A stretch of DNA of 64,000 nt. Origin: Collinsella sp944321445 (GTDB taxonomy: Bacteria > Actinomycetota > Coriobacteriia > Coriobacteriales > Coriobacteriaceae). The number at the start of each line of letters is the position of its first letter. Position 1 is the stretch's first letter. A program made the position numbers and the translations under genes. Under the pieces are notes generated by a model that made no database searches, was not told where the DNA came from, and saw only the letters and a list, made by a program, of their open reading frames with translations. This document shows positions 53,201 to 61,752 of the stretch, in pieces. The stretch lies in NCBI RefSeq assembly GCF_030371825.1, contig NZ_JAUDDM010000005.1. The stretch is one strand, 5' to 3'.

Positions 53201-53218
53201 CGGGGCCTCAAGGCCCCG
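53201..53218 (+). terminator. Second hairpin before citDEF set 2
   Basis: CGGGGCCT, CA, AGGCCCCG: a compact GC stem with a 2-base loop, followed by CGTGCACGACGTTTT. Confidence 0.5.
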
Positions 53219-53358
53219 CGTGCACGACGTTTTGCAGGCGGTCGATGCTCAACGAGCCGCAATGCGCGCAAGCGCAGCGTCCTCGCACGTATCTGAAGGA
53301 AAAGGGGTTCATGGGGCGCACGGGAGGCCGTGCGCCCGGGATTGGAGTGATCCTAAGC

Positions 53359-53670
53359 ATGGAACTGAAGCAACAGGCTGTTGCGGGAACCGCGGAGTCG
53401 AGCGACATCATGGTCACCATCGACCCCGTCGGCGGCGACGCCGTCGAGATCTCGCTCGACAGCAGCGTCGAGAAGGCGTTTGGCGATCGCATCCGCGAGG
53501 TCATCGCCGAGACCTTGAAGAACCTTGGCGTGACGGGCGTGAAGGTCACGGCCGTCGACAAGGGCGCGCTGGACTGCACGGTCCAGGCTCGCACCATCGC
53601 GGCGGTCTATCGCGCCGCGGGCACGGCCGGCGAGTTTGACTGGAAGGAGATCGACGCATGGAACGCCTAA
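53359..53670 (+). CDS. citD: Citrate lyase acyl carrier protein, set 2
   Basis: A 103-residue paralogue of the set 1 carrier. Ser14 in AGTAESSDIMVTI is the cofactor site. TAVDKGALDCTVQARTIAAVYRAAG is canonical. The stop codon lies inside citE (13-bp overlap), so translation is coupled. A modest GGAG lies about 11 bases upstream of the chosen ATG. Confidence 0.92.
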   Translation: MELKQQAVAGTAESSDIMVTIDPVGGDAVEISLDSSVEKAFGDRIREVIAETLKNLGVTGVKVTAVDKGALDCTVQARTIAAVYRAAGTAGEFDWKEIDAWNA

Positions 53671-54548
53671 GGAGAACCATGATGTTCATGCCGGGCGCCA
53701 ACCCGGCGATGCTCCGCGATGCCGGTCTGTACGGCGCCGACTCGCTCATGTTCGACCTCGAGGACGCCGTGTCCATCACCGAGAAGGACACCGCCCGCGC
53801 CCTCGTGCACTTCGCGCTCAAGACCTTCGACTACGGTGACACCGAGACCATCGTTCGCATCAACGACCTCAACACCGTCGGCAAGCTCGACATCGACGCG
53901 GTCGTTCGCGCCGGCGTCGACGTGGTCCGCCTGCCCAAGACCGAGACCGCGCAGGACGTCATCGACGCTGACGAGGTCATCACCGAGGTCGAGAAGGCCT
54001 GCGGCCGCGAGGTGGGCTCCACCGGCATCTTTGCCGCCATCGAGTCCGCTGAAGGCGTGCTGAACGCCCTGTCCATCGCCACCGCCTCCCCGCGCGTCCG
54101 CGGCATCGCCCTGGGCGCCGAGGACTACGTCACCAACCTCAAGACTCAGCGCGCTTACGGCGACAACATGCAGCTGTACTTCGCGCGCGAGATGATCCTG
54201 CACGCCGCCCGCACCGCCGGTGTGGCCGCGGTCGACACCGTGTACTCCGATGTCGACAACATGGACGGCTTCCGCGCCGAGGTCGAGCACATCAAGACGC
54301 TTGGCTTCGACGGCAAATCCGTCATCAACCCGCGCCAGATCCCTGTGGTCAACGACGTCTACGCTCCCACCGAGAAGGAGATCCAGAAGGCCAAGGAGAT
54401 CGTCTGGGCCGCCCGCGAGGCCGAAGAGAAGGGCCTCGGCGTCATTTCCGTCCGCGGCAAGATGGTCGACAAGCCCGTTATCGCGCGCGCCGAGCGCACC
54501 ATCATGCTCGCTAAGGTTTCCGGTCTCATCGGGGAGGAGGATCTCTAA
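53658..54548 (+). CDS. citE: Citrate lyase beta subunit, set 2 (canonical)
   Basis: A 296-residue citryl-carrier lyase with full consensus: MERLRRTMMFMPGANPAML, DSLMFDLEDAVSITEKDTAR, VRLPKTETAQDVIDAD, AAIESAEG, IALGAEDYVTNLKT and GFDGKSVINPRQI. These match classic enterobacterial CitE residues, so citrate is the likely substrate. It overlaps both neighbours: 13 bp with citD and 1 base with citF. Mg2+ is expected at the GAEDY and acidic residues. Confidence 0.94.
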   Translation: MERLRRTMMFMPGANPAMLRDAGLYGADSLMFDLEDAVSITEKDTARALVHFALKTFDYGDTETIVRINDLNTVGKLDIDAVVRAGVDVVRLPKTETAQDVIDADEVITEVEKACGREVGSTGIFAAIESAEGVLNALSIATASPRVRGIALGAEDYVTNLKTQRAYGDNMQLYFAREMILHAARTAGVAAVDTVYSDVDNMDGFRAEVEHIKTLGFDGKSVINPRQIPVVNDVYAPTEKEIQKAKEIVWAAREAEEKGLGVISVRGKMVDKPVIARAERTIMLAKVSGLIGEEDL

Positions 54549-56083
54549 TGGCAACGAATAACATCGGTCGGGAGATCCCCGACGTCTACGCCGAGCAGTT
54601 CGGCACCTACGGCTCCGAGTTCGAGAACGTCAAGCCCTACAGCGCGGCCGCCAAGACCGTGTGCCCGCGCAAGCCCGGCGACTCCAAGCTGCTCGACTCC
54701 ATCCACGATGCCATCGTGAAGACGGGCATCAAGGACGGCATGACCATCTCGTTCCACCATCACTTCCGTGAGGGCGACTACGTGATGAACATGGTGCTCG
54801 ACGAGATCGCTCGCATGGGCATCAAGGACATCTCCATCGCTCCGAGCTCCATCGCCAACGTGCACGAGCCGCTCATCGATCACATCAAGAACGGTGTCGT
54901 GACCCACATCACCTCGTCCGGCCTGCGCGACAAGCTGGGTGCTGCCATCTCGGCCGGCATCATGGACGAGCCCGTCATCATCCGCAGCCACGGCGGCCGC
55001 GCCCGCGCCATCGAGCGCGGCGACATCCACATCGATGTCGCCTTCCTGGGTGCCCCCTGCTGCGACGAGTACGGCAACGCCAACGGCTTCGAGGGTCCCT
55101 CCGCGTGCGGTTCGCTGGGCTACGCGCTCATGGACGCCAAGTACGCCGACCAGGTCGTGCTCGTGACCGACAACTTGGTTCCCTACATCAACACCAAGAT
55201 CTCCATCCCGCAGTCCGAGGTCGACTACGTGGTGAAGGTCGACGCCATCGGCGACCCCAAGGGCATCGCGAAGGGCGCCACGCGCTTCACGAAGAACCCC
55301 AAGGAGCTCATCATCGCCGAGTACGCGGCCAAGGTCATGATGGCCTCGCCGTACTTCAAGCCGGGCTTCTCGTTCCAAACCGGCACCGGCGGCGCTTCGC
55401 TCGCTGTCACGCGCTTCCTGCGCGAGGGCATGATCAAGAATGACGTGAAGGCTTCCTTCGCCCTGGGCGGTATCACCAACTCCATGGTCGAGCTGCTCGA
55501 CGAGGGCCTCGTGGGCGCCATCACCGACGTTCAGGACTTCGACACGCCCTCCGGCGCGTCGCTTGCCCGTAACGCCACGCACCTGGAGATCGATGCGTCC
55601 ATGTACGCCTCGCCGCTCTCCAAGGGCGCCATGGTCAATCGTCTCGACATGGTCATCCTGTCCGCGCTCGAGATCGACACCGACTTCAACGTCAACGTCA
55701 TCACCGGTTCCGACGGCGTCATCCGCGGCGCCTCCGGCGGCCACTGCGATGCCGCTGCCGGTTCCAAGATGGCCATCATCTGCGCGCCGCTCATCCGCGG
55801 CCGCATCCCGACCGTCGTGGACAAGGTCACCACGGTCGTCACTCCCGGTTCCAGCATCGACGTGCTGGTCACCGAGGTCGGCATCGCCGTCAACCCGGCC
55901 CGCACCGACCTCATCGAGGCCTTCAAGAGCCTCAACGTCCCGCAGTTCACCATCGAGGAGCTGCGCGACCGCGCCTACGCTATCGTGGGCGAGCCCAAGC
56001 CCATCGAGTTCGGCGACAAGACCGTCGCCCTCATCGAGTACCGCGACGGCACGCTCATCGATGCCGTGCGCAACTGCAAGTAA
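54548..56083 (+). CDS. citF: Citrate lyase alpha subunit, set 2
   Basis: A 511-residue acyl-carrier transferase. Conserved segments include GMTISFHHHFREGDYVMNMV, AAGSKMAIICAPLIRGRIPTV and YAIVGEPKPIEFGDKTVALIEYRDGT. It is a canonical CitF and pairs with the canonical CitE upstream. The start overlaps the citE stop. citX and oadA follow, so lyase assembly and the next pathway step are co-transcribed. Confidence 0.95.
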   Translation: MATNNIGREIPDVYAEQFGTYGSEFENVKPYSAAAKTVCPRKPGDSKLLDSIHDAIVKTGIKDGMTISFHHHFREGDYVMNMVLDEIARMGIKDISIAPSSIANVHEPLIDHIKNGVVTHITSSGLRDKLGAAISAGIMDEPVIIRSHGGRARAIERGDIHIDVAFLGAPCCDEYGNANGFEGPSACGSLGYALMDAKYADQVVLVTDNLVPYINTKISIPQSEVDYVVKVDAIGDPKGIAKGATRFTKNPKELIIAEYAAKVMMASPYFKPGFSFQTGTGGASLAVTRFLREGMIKNDVKASFALGGITNSMVELLDEGLVGAITDVQDFDTPSGASLARNATHLEIDASMYASPLSKGAMVNRLDMVILSALEIDTDFNVNVITGSDGVIRGASGGHCDAAAGSKMAIICAPLIRGRIPTVVDKVTTVVTPGSSIDVLVTEVGIAVNPARTDLIEAFKSLNVPQFTIEELRDRAYAIVGEPKPIEFGDKTVALIEYRDGTLIDAVRNCK

Positions 56084-56126
56084 CGCCGCGGTCTGTCCGC
56101 GCATGAGCTAGAAAGGGGGAGCGCCC

Positions 56127-56693
56127 ATGACCGATACCCTGACTGCGGTCGCGTCCGTCGTGTTCGACGGGCCCTGTGCGGCGCTCCCCGACATGCTCGA
56201 CGCCCGCGAGCGGCGCGCTGCCTGTCAGCGGCAGCTGCTCGCGGAGGCGGGCGGGGCCGAGTCCCTGCTCTCCATCACCCTGTCCATTCCCGGCCCGCAC
56301 AAGACCTCCGCGGTGCTTGAGCGCGTGTTCGACGAGCTGGTGGCGCAGGTGGACGCCGCGCTGGCAGATGTCGCCGTGCGCAGCCGCACGCGTCTGGGCG
56401 GCGTCTCGGGTCCGGAGCTCCTCATGCTCGTGGCGCTTCCCGCGCGCGAGCTCAAGCTCCGCATGGTGAATATCGAGCAGACGCATCCGCTGGGCCGGTT
56501 GGCCGACCTTGATGTGCTTGAGCGAACGGGCGATACGCTATCCTCGGTTCAAAGGAGCGAGTTGGGCTTTGAGCCACGCAGATGCCTCATCTGCGGCGAA
56601 GAGGCCAAAGCGTGTGCCCGTTCGCGCGCGCACACCGTTAGCGAAATGCAGGAAAGAATAGCCCAAATCATCAGCCAAGGGGGTTGTATCTAA
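56127..56693 (+). CDS. citX: Holo-citrate lyase synthase
   Basis: A 188-residue CitX of typical length (about 180). LDARERRAACQRQLL, LSITLSIPGPHKTS and a C-terminal GFEPRRCLICGEEAKACARSRAHTVSEM are family signatures. It transfers the phosphoribosyl-dephospho-CoA group made by CitG onto CitD. It is the only copy in the window and would modify both carrier proteins. AAAGGGGGAG precedes the ATG. Confidence 0.92.
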   Translation: MTDTLTAVASVVFDGPCAALPDMLDARERRAACQRQLLAEAGGAESLLSITLSIPGPHKTSAVLERVFDELVAQVDAALADVAVRSRTRLGGVSGPELLMLVALPARELKLRMVNIEQTHPLGRLADLDVLERTGDTLSSVQRSELGFEPRRCLICGEEAKACARSRAHTVSEMQERIAQIISQGGCI

Positions 56694-56696
56694 ACC

Positions 56697-58088
56697 ATGA
56701 GCAAGCAGATCAAGTTCACCGAGACCGCCCTGCGCGACGGCCAGCAGAGCCAGATCGCCACCCGCATGCCTATCGAGGACATGCTGCCGATCCTGGAGAC
56801 CATGGACCAGGCCGGCTACTATTCCATGGAGGTCTGGGGCGGCGCCACGTTCGACTCGTGCCTGCGCTACCTCAACGAGGATCCGTGGGAGCGCCTGCGC
56901 ACCTTCCGCGCCCACGTGAAGAACACCAAGCTCCAGATGCTGCTGCGCGGCCAGAACCTGCTGGGTTACCGCAACTATGCCGACGACGTCGTCGAGAGCA
57001 TGGTCAAGAAATCCGTGGAGAACGGCATCGACGTCATTCGCATCTTCGACGCCCTGAACGATGTCCGCAACCTGCAGACCTCCATCCGCGCCGCTAAGGC
57101 GGCCGGCGGCGAGGTCCAGGCTGCCATTTGCTACACCACGAGCGACGTGCACACCGTGCCGTACTTCGTGAACCTTGCCAAGGAGATGGCCAAGGCCGGT
57201 GCCGACACCATCTGCATCAAGGACATGGCCGGCGTACTCGAGCCCGGCGTTGCCACTGAGCTCGTGGGCGAGATCAAGGCCGCCGTCGACCTGCCGCTCG
57301 AGGTCCACACGCACTGCACCGCGGGCATCGCCGAGATGACGCTGCTGAACTCCGTTAAGGCCGGCGCCGACATCATCGACACCGCCATCTCCGCCTTCGC
57401 CGGCGGCACCTCGCAGCCCTGCACCGAGTCCATGGCTGTCGCGCTCGAGGGCATGGGCTACACCACCGGCCTCAAGATGGACAAGCTCGAGGAGATCGCC
57501 CAGCACTTCGCGCCCGTGCGCACCAAGTTCAAGGAGAATGGTACGCTCAACCCCAAGGTTATGGAGGTCGAGCCCAAGGCGCTGCTGTACAAGGTGCCCG
57601 GCGGCATGCTCTCCAACCTCATCTCCAACCTGAAGGACCTCGGCGTGTCCGACAAGTACAACGAGGTGCTGGCCGAGGTTCCGCGCGTTCGCGCCGACCT
57701 GGGCTACCCGCCGCTGGTGACCCCACTGTCCCAGATGGTCGGTTCCCAGGCCCTCATGAACGTCGTGACCGGCGAGCGCTACAAGGTCGTTCCGCAGGAG
57801 ATCAAGGACTACGTGCACGGCCAGTACGGCAAGTCGCCCGCGCCGATCGATCCCGAGGTGCAGAAGATCATCATCGGCGACGATGAGCCCATCACCTGCC
57901 GTCCGGCCGACCTCATCGAGCCCGCGATGCCCAAGCTCCGCGAGGAGATCGCGCAATACGCCAAGTCCGAGGAGGACGTGCTCGACTACGCCCTGTTCCC
58001 CGAGCAGGGTCGCGACTTCCTCGGTCGCCGCGAGGACCCCTTCTACGACGTTCCCGTCCAAGAAGTCGAGGTCTCCATCGAAGCCTAA
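56697..58088 (+). CDS. oadA: Oxaloacetate decarboxylase alpha subunit, carboxyltransferase only
   Basis: A 463-residue protein with FTETALRDGQQS (metal and substrate site), FDALNDVRN, CIKDMAGVLEPG and EVHTHCTAGIAEM, the HxH metal ligands of the pyruvate-carboxylase-type TIM barrel. The C-terminal PYC-OADA helical region follows. There is no biotinyl domain, which is instead the free protein encoded at 51234. It moves the carboxyl group of oxaloacetate onto biotin to give pyruvate. It starts 3 bp after citX and ends the citrate operon. Confidence 0.93.
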   Translation: MSKQIKFTETALRDGQQSQIATRMPIEDMLPILETMDQAGYYSMEVWGGATFDSCLRYLNEDPWERLRTFRAHVKNTKLQMLLRGQNLLGYRNYADDVVESMVKKSVENGIDVIRIFDALNDVRNLQTSIRAAKAAGGEVQAAICYTTSDVHTVPYFVNLAKEMAKAGADTICIKDMAGVLEPGVATELVGEIKAAVDLPLEVHTHCTAGIAEMTLLNSVKAGADIIDTAISAFAGGTSQPCTESMAVALEGMGYTTGLKMDKLEEIAQHFAPVRTKFKENGTLNPKVMEVEPKALLYKVPGGMLSNLISNLKDLGVSDKYNEVLAEVPRVRADLGYPPLVTPLSQMVGSQALMNVVTGERYKVVPQEIKDYVHGQYGKSPAPIDPEVQKIIIGDDEPITCRPADLIEPAMPKLREEIAQYAKSEEDVLDYALFPEQGRDFLGRREDPFYDVPVQEVEVSIEA

Positions 58089-58101
58089 CTCGGAGCATCC
58101 C

Positions 58102-58165
58102 GGGAAAAAGGGGACAGGCACTTATTTCCCACCAGTGGGAAATAAGTGCCTGTCCTCTTTTTCCC
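58102..58165. repeat. Family C double repeat, near-perfect palindrome
   Basis: Arms of 31 bp (GGGAAAAAGGGGACAGGCAC...TTTCCCAC and complement) around CA, with one mismatch. It lies between the convergent oadA and NfnB-like genes. Confidence 0.85.
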
Positions 58166-58170
58166 ATTGC

Positions 58171-58210
58171 AGAAAGAAAGCGCCCGCCGGCACAGAGCCG
58201 ACGGGCGCTT
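58171..58210. terminator. Bidirectional terminator, oadA and nfn operon
   Basis: GCGCCCGCCGGC and GCCGACGGGCGC form a stem; on the minus strand it is followed by TTTCTTTCT and on the plus strand by TTCTC. Confidence 0.85.
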
Positions 58211-58236
58211 CTCGCTACGTTAGGGCGCGAAATGCG

Positions 58237-59637
58237 TTACTCGCCCAGGATCGTCTTCTTAATGGACGCAGCTGCCGTCTTGCCGGCGCCCATGGCCAGA
58301 ATGACGGTTGCAGCGCCGGTGACGATGTCGCCGCCGGCCCAGACCTTGGGGTTGCTCGTGCGGCCTTCCTCATCGGTCTCGATGAGGCCCCAGCGGTTGA
58401 GCTCGACGTCGGCGCAGAGCTTAGCGAACGGGTTCGCGCGCGTGCCGATGGCCGTGATGGCCACGTCGCACGGAATCGCGAACTCAGAGCCCTCGACGGG
58501 GATCGGGCGACGACGGCCAGAGGCATCGGGCTCGCCGAGCTCCATGCGCTGCAGCTCGATGGTCGACACGAAGCCGTCCGGACCGGGCAGGAAGCGCAGC
58601 GGGTTGCACAGCTCAAGAATCTCCACGCCCTCTTCCTTGGCGTGATGGATCTCGGCGCGACGCGCGGGCATTTCGGCCTCGGTGCGGCGGTAGGCCAGGG
58701 TGACCTTTTCGGCGCCCAGGCGCAGAGCGGTGCGCGCAGCGTCCATGGCTACGTTGCCGCCGCCGAACACGACGACGTTCTTGCCGTGGCGAATGGGCGT
58801 GTCATAGACGGGGAACTCGTAGGCCTTCATGAGGTTCGTACGGGTGAGGTACTCGTTGGCGCAGTACACGCCGGGCAGGTTCTCGCCCTTCACGTGCAGG
58901 AAGCGCGGCAGTCCGGCGCCGACGGCGAGGTACAGCGCGTCGAAGCCCTCCTCGAACAGCTCCTCCGCGTCGAACAGGCGGCCGGCCACCGAGTTGTACT
59001 CAAAGTGGACGCCCAGCTGCTCCAGGCCCTCGATCTCGCGCTTTACGATGGCCTTGGGCAGACGGAACTCGGGAATGCCGTAGGTCAGCACGCCGCCGCC
59101 GGTGAAGAATGCCTCGAACACGGTGACGTCGAAGCCCTCGCGCGCGAGCTCGCCGGCACAGGCGATGCCGGAGGGGCCGGAGCCCACGATGGCAACCTTG
59201 TGGCCGTTGGCGGGCTTGCACTCGGGCGCCTCGCCGACCTCGTCGGCCATGTCGCCGAGCATGCGCTCCAGCTGGCCGATGGCGACGGGGTCGCCCTTCT
59301 TGCCCAGGATGCACTTGCCCTCGCACTGGTTTTCCTGCGGGCACACACGGCCGCAGACGGAAGGCAGCAGGTTGTCAGCCTTGATGGTCGAAAGCGCGCC
59401 GGCCCAGTCCTCTTCGCGGATCTTCTCGATGAACTGCGGAATGTGCACGCCTACCGGGCAGCCCTCCATGCACAGGGGCTTCTTGCAGTCCAGGCAGCGG
59501 TTGGCCTCAGCGATGGCGTCGGCCTTGGTGTAGCCCGTGTCGACCGGGCGGAAATCGCGAGCGCGCTCCTCGGCCGGCTCCTCGTTCGCAGGCGTGCGCG
59601 GAGCGCCGATGTTGGGGCGATACTTTACTTCTGGCAT
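58237..59637 (-). CDS. NfnB-like NADPH-dependent oxidoreductase, large subunit
   Basis: A 466-residue protein; the ATG at 59637 follows GAGGAGGA. The N-terminal cysteines CLDCKKPLCMEGCPVG and CGRVCPQENQCEGKC bind two FeS clusters, as in glutamate synthase small subunits. Two dinucleotide sites follow: VAIVGSGPSGIACAGELA for FAD and VVVFGGGNVAMDAARTA for NADPH. The partner overlaps by 13 bp and is a ferredoxin-reductase-type subunit, which makes NfnAB (electron-bifurcating, linking NADH, ferredoxin and NADPH) more likely than glutamate synthase; no large GltB is present. Confidence 0.85.
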   Translation of the reverse strand: MPEVKYRPNIGAPRTPANEEPAEERARDFRPVDTGYTKADAIAEANRCLDCKKPLCMEGCPVGVHIPQFIEKIREEDWAGALSTIKADNLLPSVCGRVCPQENQCEGKCILGKKGDPVAIGQLERMLGDMADEVGEAPECKPANGHKVAIVGSGPSGIACAGELAREGFDVTVFEAFFTGGGVLTYGIPEFRLPKAIVKREIEGLEQLGVHFEYNSVAGRLFDAEELFEEGFDALYLAVGAGLPRFLHVKGENLPGVYCANEYLTRTNLMKAYEFPVYDTPIRHGKNVVVFGGGNVAMDAARTALRLGAEKVTLAYRRTEAEMPARRAEIHHAKEEGVEILELCNPLRFLPGPDGFVSTIELQRMELGEPDASGRRRPIPVEGSEFAIPCDVAITAIGTRANPFAKLCADVELNRWGLIETDEEGRTSNPKVWAGGDIVTGAATVILAMGAGKTAAASIKKTILGE

Positions 59638-60461
59638 GCGCAATCCTCCTCATACTGCTTCTTGGAAACGGCCTCTTCGGCGCGGTAGCTGGCCTGACGG
59701 TGCGCCAGGTCGTCCCAGTCAACCAGGTCGGCGTTGAAGTCGGGACCGTCGACGCAGGCGAACATGGTCTCGCCGCCGACCTCGACGCGGCAGCAGCCGC
59801 ACATGCCGGTGCCGTCGACCATGATGGGGTTCAGGCTCGCGACGATAGGAATCTTGTGCTCGCGGCAAGTGCGCGCCGAGAACTTCATCATCGGCACAGG
59901 GCCCACGGCAAAGGCGGAGTCGATCGAGTCGGTCTCGCACAGGCGCGCGAGCGGCAGCGTGACGACGCCCTTCTCGCCCATGGAGCCGTCGTCGGTGGTG
60001 ACGAAGAGCTCCTCGAGCGGCAGCGCGGCGAACTGCTCGAAGAGGATGAGCAGGTCCTTGGTGCGGGCGCCCATGATCACATAGACCTTCTTGCCCTGCT
60101 CGCACAGCATGCGGGCAACGGGGTAGGCGATGGCCAGGCCCACGCCGCCGCCGATGACGGCCACGCGGTCGCCCTCGATCTCGGTGGGTTTGCCCAGCGG
60201 GCCGGTGATGTCCTGGATCTCGTCGCCTTCCTCGAGCTTGGAGAGGCACTCGGTGGTCTTGCCGATCACCATGAAGATGAACTCGATCCAGCCCTCCTCG
60301 GGATTCCAGTTGGCGAACGTGAACGGCACGCGCTCACCCGTCTCGTTGATACGCACCATGAGGAACTGGCCGGCGTGCGCCTTTTTGGCCATCCTCGGAG
60401 CGTGGACGCGGAACTCGAAGACGTTCTCCGAGAACTGCGTCTTTTTCAGGATCTTGTACAT
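59625..60461 (-). CDS. NfnA-like FAD/NAD-binding subunit
   Basis: A 278-residue ferredoxin-NADP-reductase-family protein. An FAD domain with RVPFTFANWN precedes the NAD domain (VIGGGVGLAIAYPVARML). Near the C-terminus, DGTGMCGCCRVEVGGETMFACVDGPDF supplies the Cys ligands for a 2Fe-2S cluster, as in PyrK and NfnA. It begins the two-gene operon and overlaps the large subunit. Together they would balance NADH, NADPH and reduced ferredoxin in fermentation. Confidence 0.85.
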   Translation of the reverse strand: MYKILKKTQFSENVFEFRVHAPRMAKKAHAGQFLMVRINETGERVPFTFANWNPEEGWIEFIFMVIGKTTECLSKLEEGDEIQDITGPLGKPTEIEGDRVAVIGGGVGLAIAYPVARMLCEQGKKVYVIMGARTKDLLILFEQFAALPLEELFVTTDDGSMGEKGVVTLPLARLCETDSIDSAFAVGPVPMMKFSARTCREHKIPIVASLNPIMVDGTGMCGCCRVEVGGETMFACVDGPDFNADLVDWDDLAHRQASYRAEEAVSKKQYEEDCACQK

Positions 60462-60579
60462 AAAACCCCTCTCTTATTTGGCGGGGACGCGCAGCCGCGG
60501 GGCGTTGACGTCCCATTTGCAACCCTGCACGCGAAGCCCGGCCGACCGTGCGGCCACGCCGAGGACGCATACAACCTTA

Positions 60580-60585
60580 AGTATA
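60580..60585 (-). promoter_or_regulatory. Candidate -10 of the nfn operon
   Basis: TATACT on the minus strand, about 120 bp upstream of the first start. No good -35 was seen. The rest of 60462-60719 holds no gene. Confidence 0.35.
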
Positions 60586-60719
60586 CTATCCAGCCACAAG
60601 GCCGCATTGGCCACCTTGGATAAACGGAGGCACGGTATCGTTGGAACGGTAGCTGGCTGATGGGCGATGCGGATCAACGTGTACAGCACCCCATATACCC
60701 AGCTGTGGCGCATGTAAAC

Positions 60720-60763
60720 GACCGGGGCGGCGCGCCGCTCAGCCGCGGTGCGCCGCCCCGGTC
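60720..60763 (-). terminator. Terminator-like hairpin of pth
   Basis: GACCGGGGCGGCGC pairs with GCGCCGCCCCGGTC around a 16-base inner stem-loop, 35 bp after the pth stop (minus strand). T-runs are absent. Confidence 0.7.
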
Positions 60764-60797
60764 AGCAATGGGCCTAACGGCCCTTCGTACTGGCAAT

Positions 60798-61427
60798 CTA
60801 ATGCTTGCCGTTGCCCGATGCCCCGCCGTTCACATGGTCGCGTGCGAACACCACACCGCGCGTAAGGGCAAGCGCTGCCGCCTCAGCTGCGCGGAACGCA
60901 GCGTCATCGAACTCCTCGGCCTCTTTGGCACGCAGCTGCTTGAGCACGAAGTCCGCCACCTGCATGCGCCCGGGAGGGTTGCCGATTCCAACGCGGATGC
61001 GGCTAAAGTCGCGACTGCCCAGCTTGTCGATAATGGAGCGCAGGCCGTTGTGCCCCGCGTGCCCGCCGCCCACCTTCACGCGGACGTCGCCAGCGGGAAT
61101 GTCCAGTTCGTCGTGGATGACCAGCAGCTCTTCCGGCGAGATCTTGTTCGCTGCGCACAGCTTGGAGATGGGGCCGCCGCTCGTGTTCATGTAGGACTGG
61201 GGCTTGACCAGCAAGACCTTGCGCTTGCCGCCCTCTGCCTCGGGGTCATTCACCTTGATGCTTGCGACCTCGGCGCCCGACTGGTTCTTCCAGTACGTGA
61301 CGTTCGCCTGGCGGGCAAGCTCATCGATGGCGCAAAAGCCCGCATTGTGCCGCGTGCGTGCGTACTCCTCGCCCGGGTTGCCCAGTCCGGCAACCATGCG
61401 AATCTTCTTTGGCTGAGCAGCTGCCAT
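60798..61427 (-). CDS. pth: Peptidyl-tRNA hydrolase
   Basis: A 209-residue protein of normal length; the ATG at 61427 follows GAAAGGAG. MVAGLGNPGEEYARTRHNAGF contains the conserved Asn and the catalytic His; LLVKPQSYMNTSGGPI and LVIHDELDIPAGDVRVKVGGGHAGHNGLRSI carry the other active-site residues (Asp, Asn). It recycles tRNAs from dropped peptidyl-tRNAs. The genomic neighbour prs lies 2 kb upstream, a frequent pairing, but family A elements and a broken gene intervene. Confidence 0.95.
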   Translation of the reverse strand: MAAAQPKKIRMVAGLGNPGEEYARTRHNAGFCAIDELARQANVTYWKNQSGAEVASIKVNDPEAEGGKRKVLLVKPQSYMNTSGGPISKLCAANKISPEELLVIHDELDIPAGDVRVKVGGGHAGHNGLRSIIDKLGSRDFSRIRVGIGNPPGRMQVADFVLKQLRAKEAEEFDDAAFRAAEAAALALTRGVVFARDHVNGGASGNGKH

Positions 61428-61513
61428 GAGCGGCTCCTTTCGTAACGTTTTCCTCGCCATATGGTGACGAGACCCCGCCACCCTGTCAAACGGAGTTCTC
61501 ACTGCGCGCGAGA

Positions 61514-61728
61514 TAGACAAATCTGGTCGATATACATTTTCCCCCTGCCGGATTTTCGAGTTCCACGTGTTTTGAGGCGTGCTATCTTCCCGTAATTACG
61601 CTTAATAGCCAGCTTCGATTGACGCGGCCAGCCGGTTTTTCTGCTGTCACGGCCCGGAGAGTAATGAGACCGGTCTTCTCGAGACCTTCCAAGCGGGCGC
61701 AAAAATGCATATCGACCCAATTTGTCTA
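61514..61728. repeat. Inverted-end element, family A, copy 4 (215 bp)
   Basis: The left end TAGACAAATCTGGTCGATAT and right end (61702-61728, finishing GACCCAATTTGTCTA) are near reverse complements. The two ends differ at ATCTGGTC versus AATTGGGTC, so this copy is not fully matched. The 160-bp interior is non-coding. Confidence 0.8.
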
Positions 61729-61752
61729 CCTTGCTCGATTGGTACGGCAACA

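Noticed and set aside
58237..60461. Glutamate synthase operon
   Set aside because: The large subunit resembles GltD, but no GltB is present and the overlapping partner is a PyrK/NfnA-like subunit, so NfnAB is preferred.
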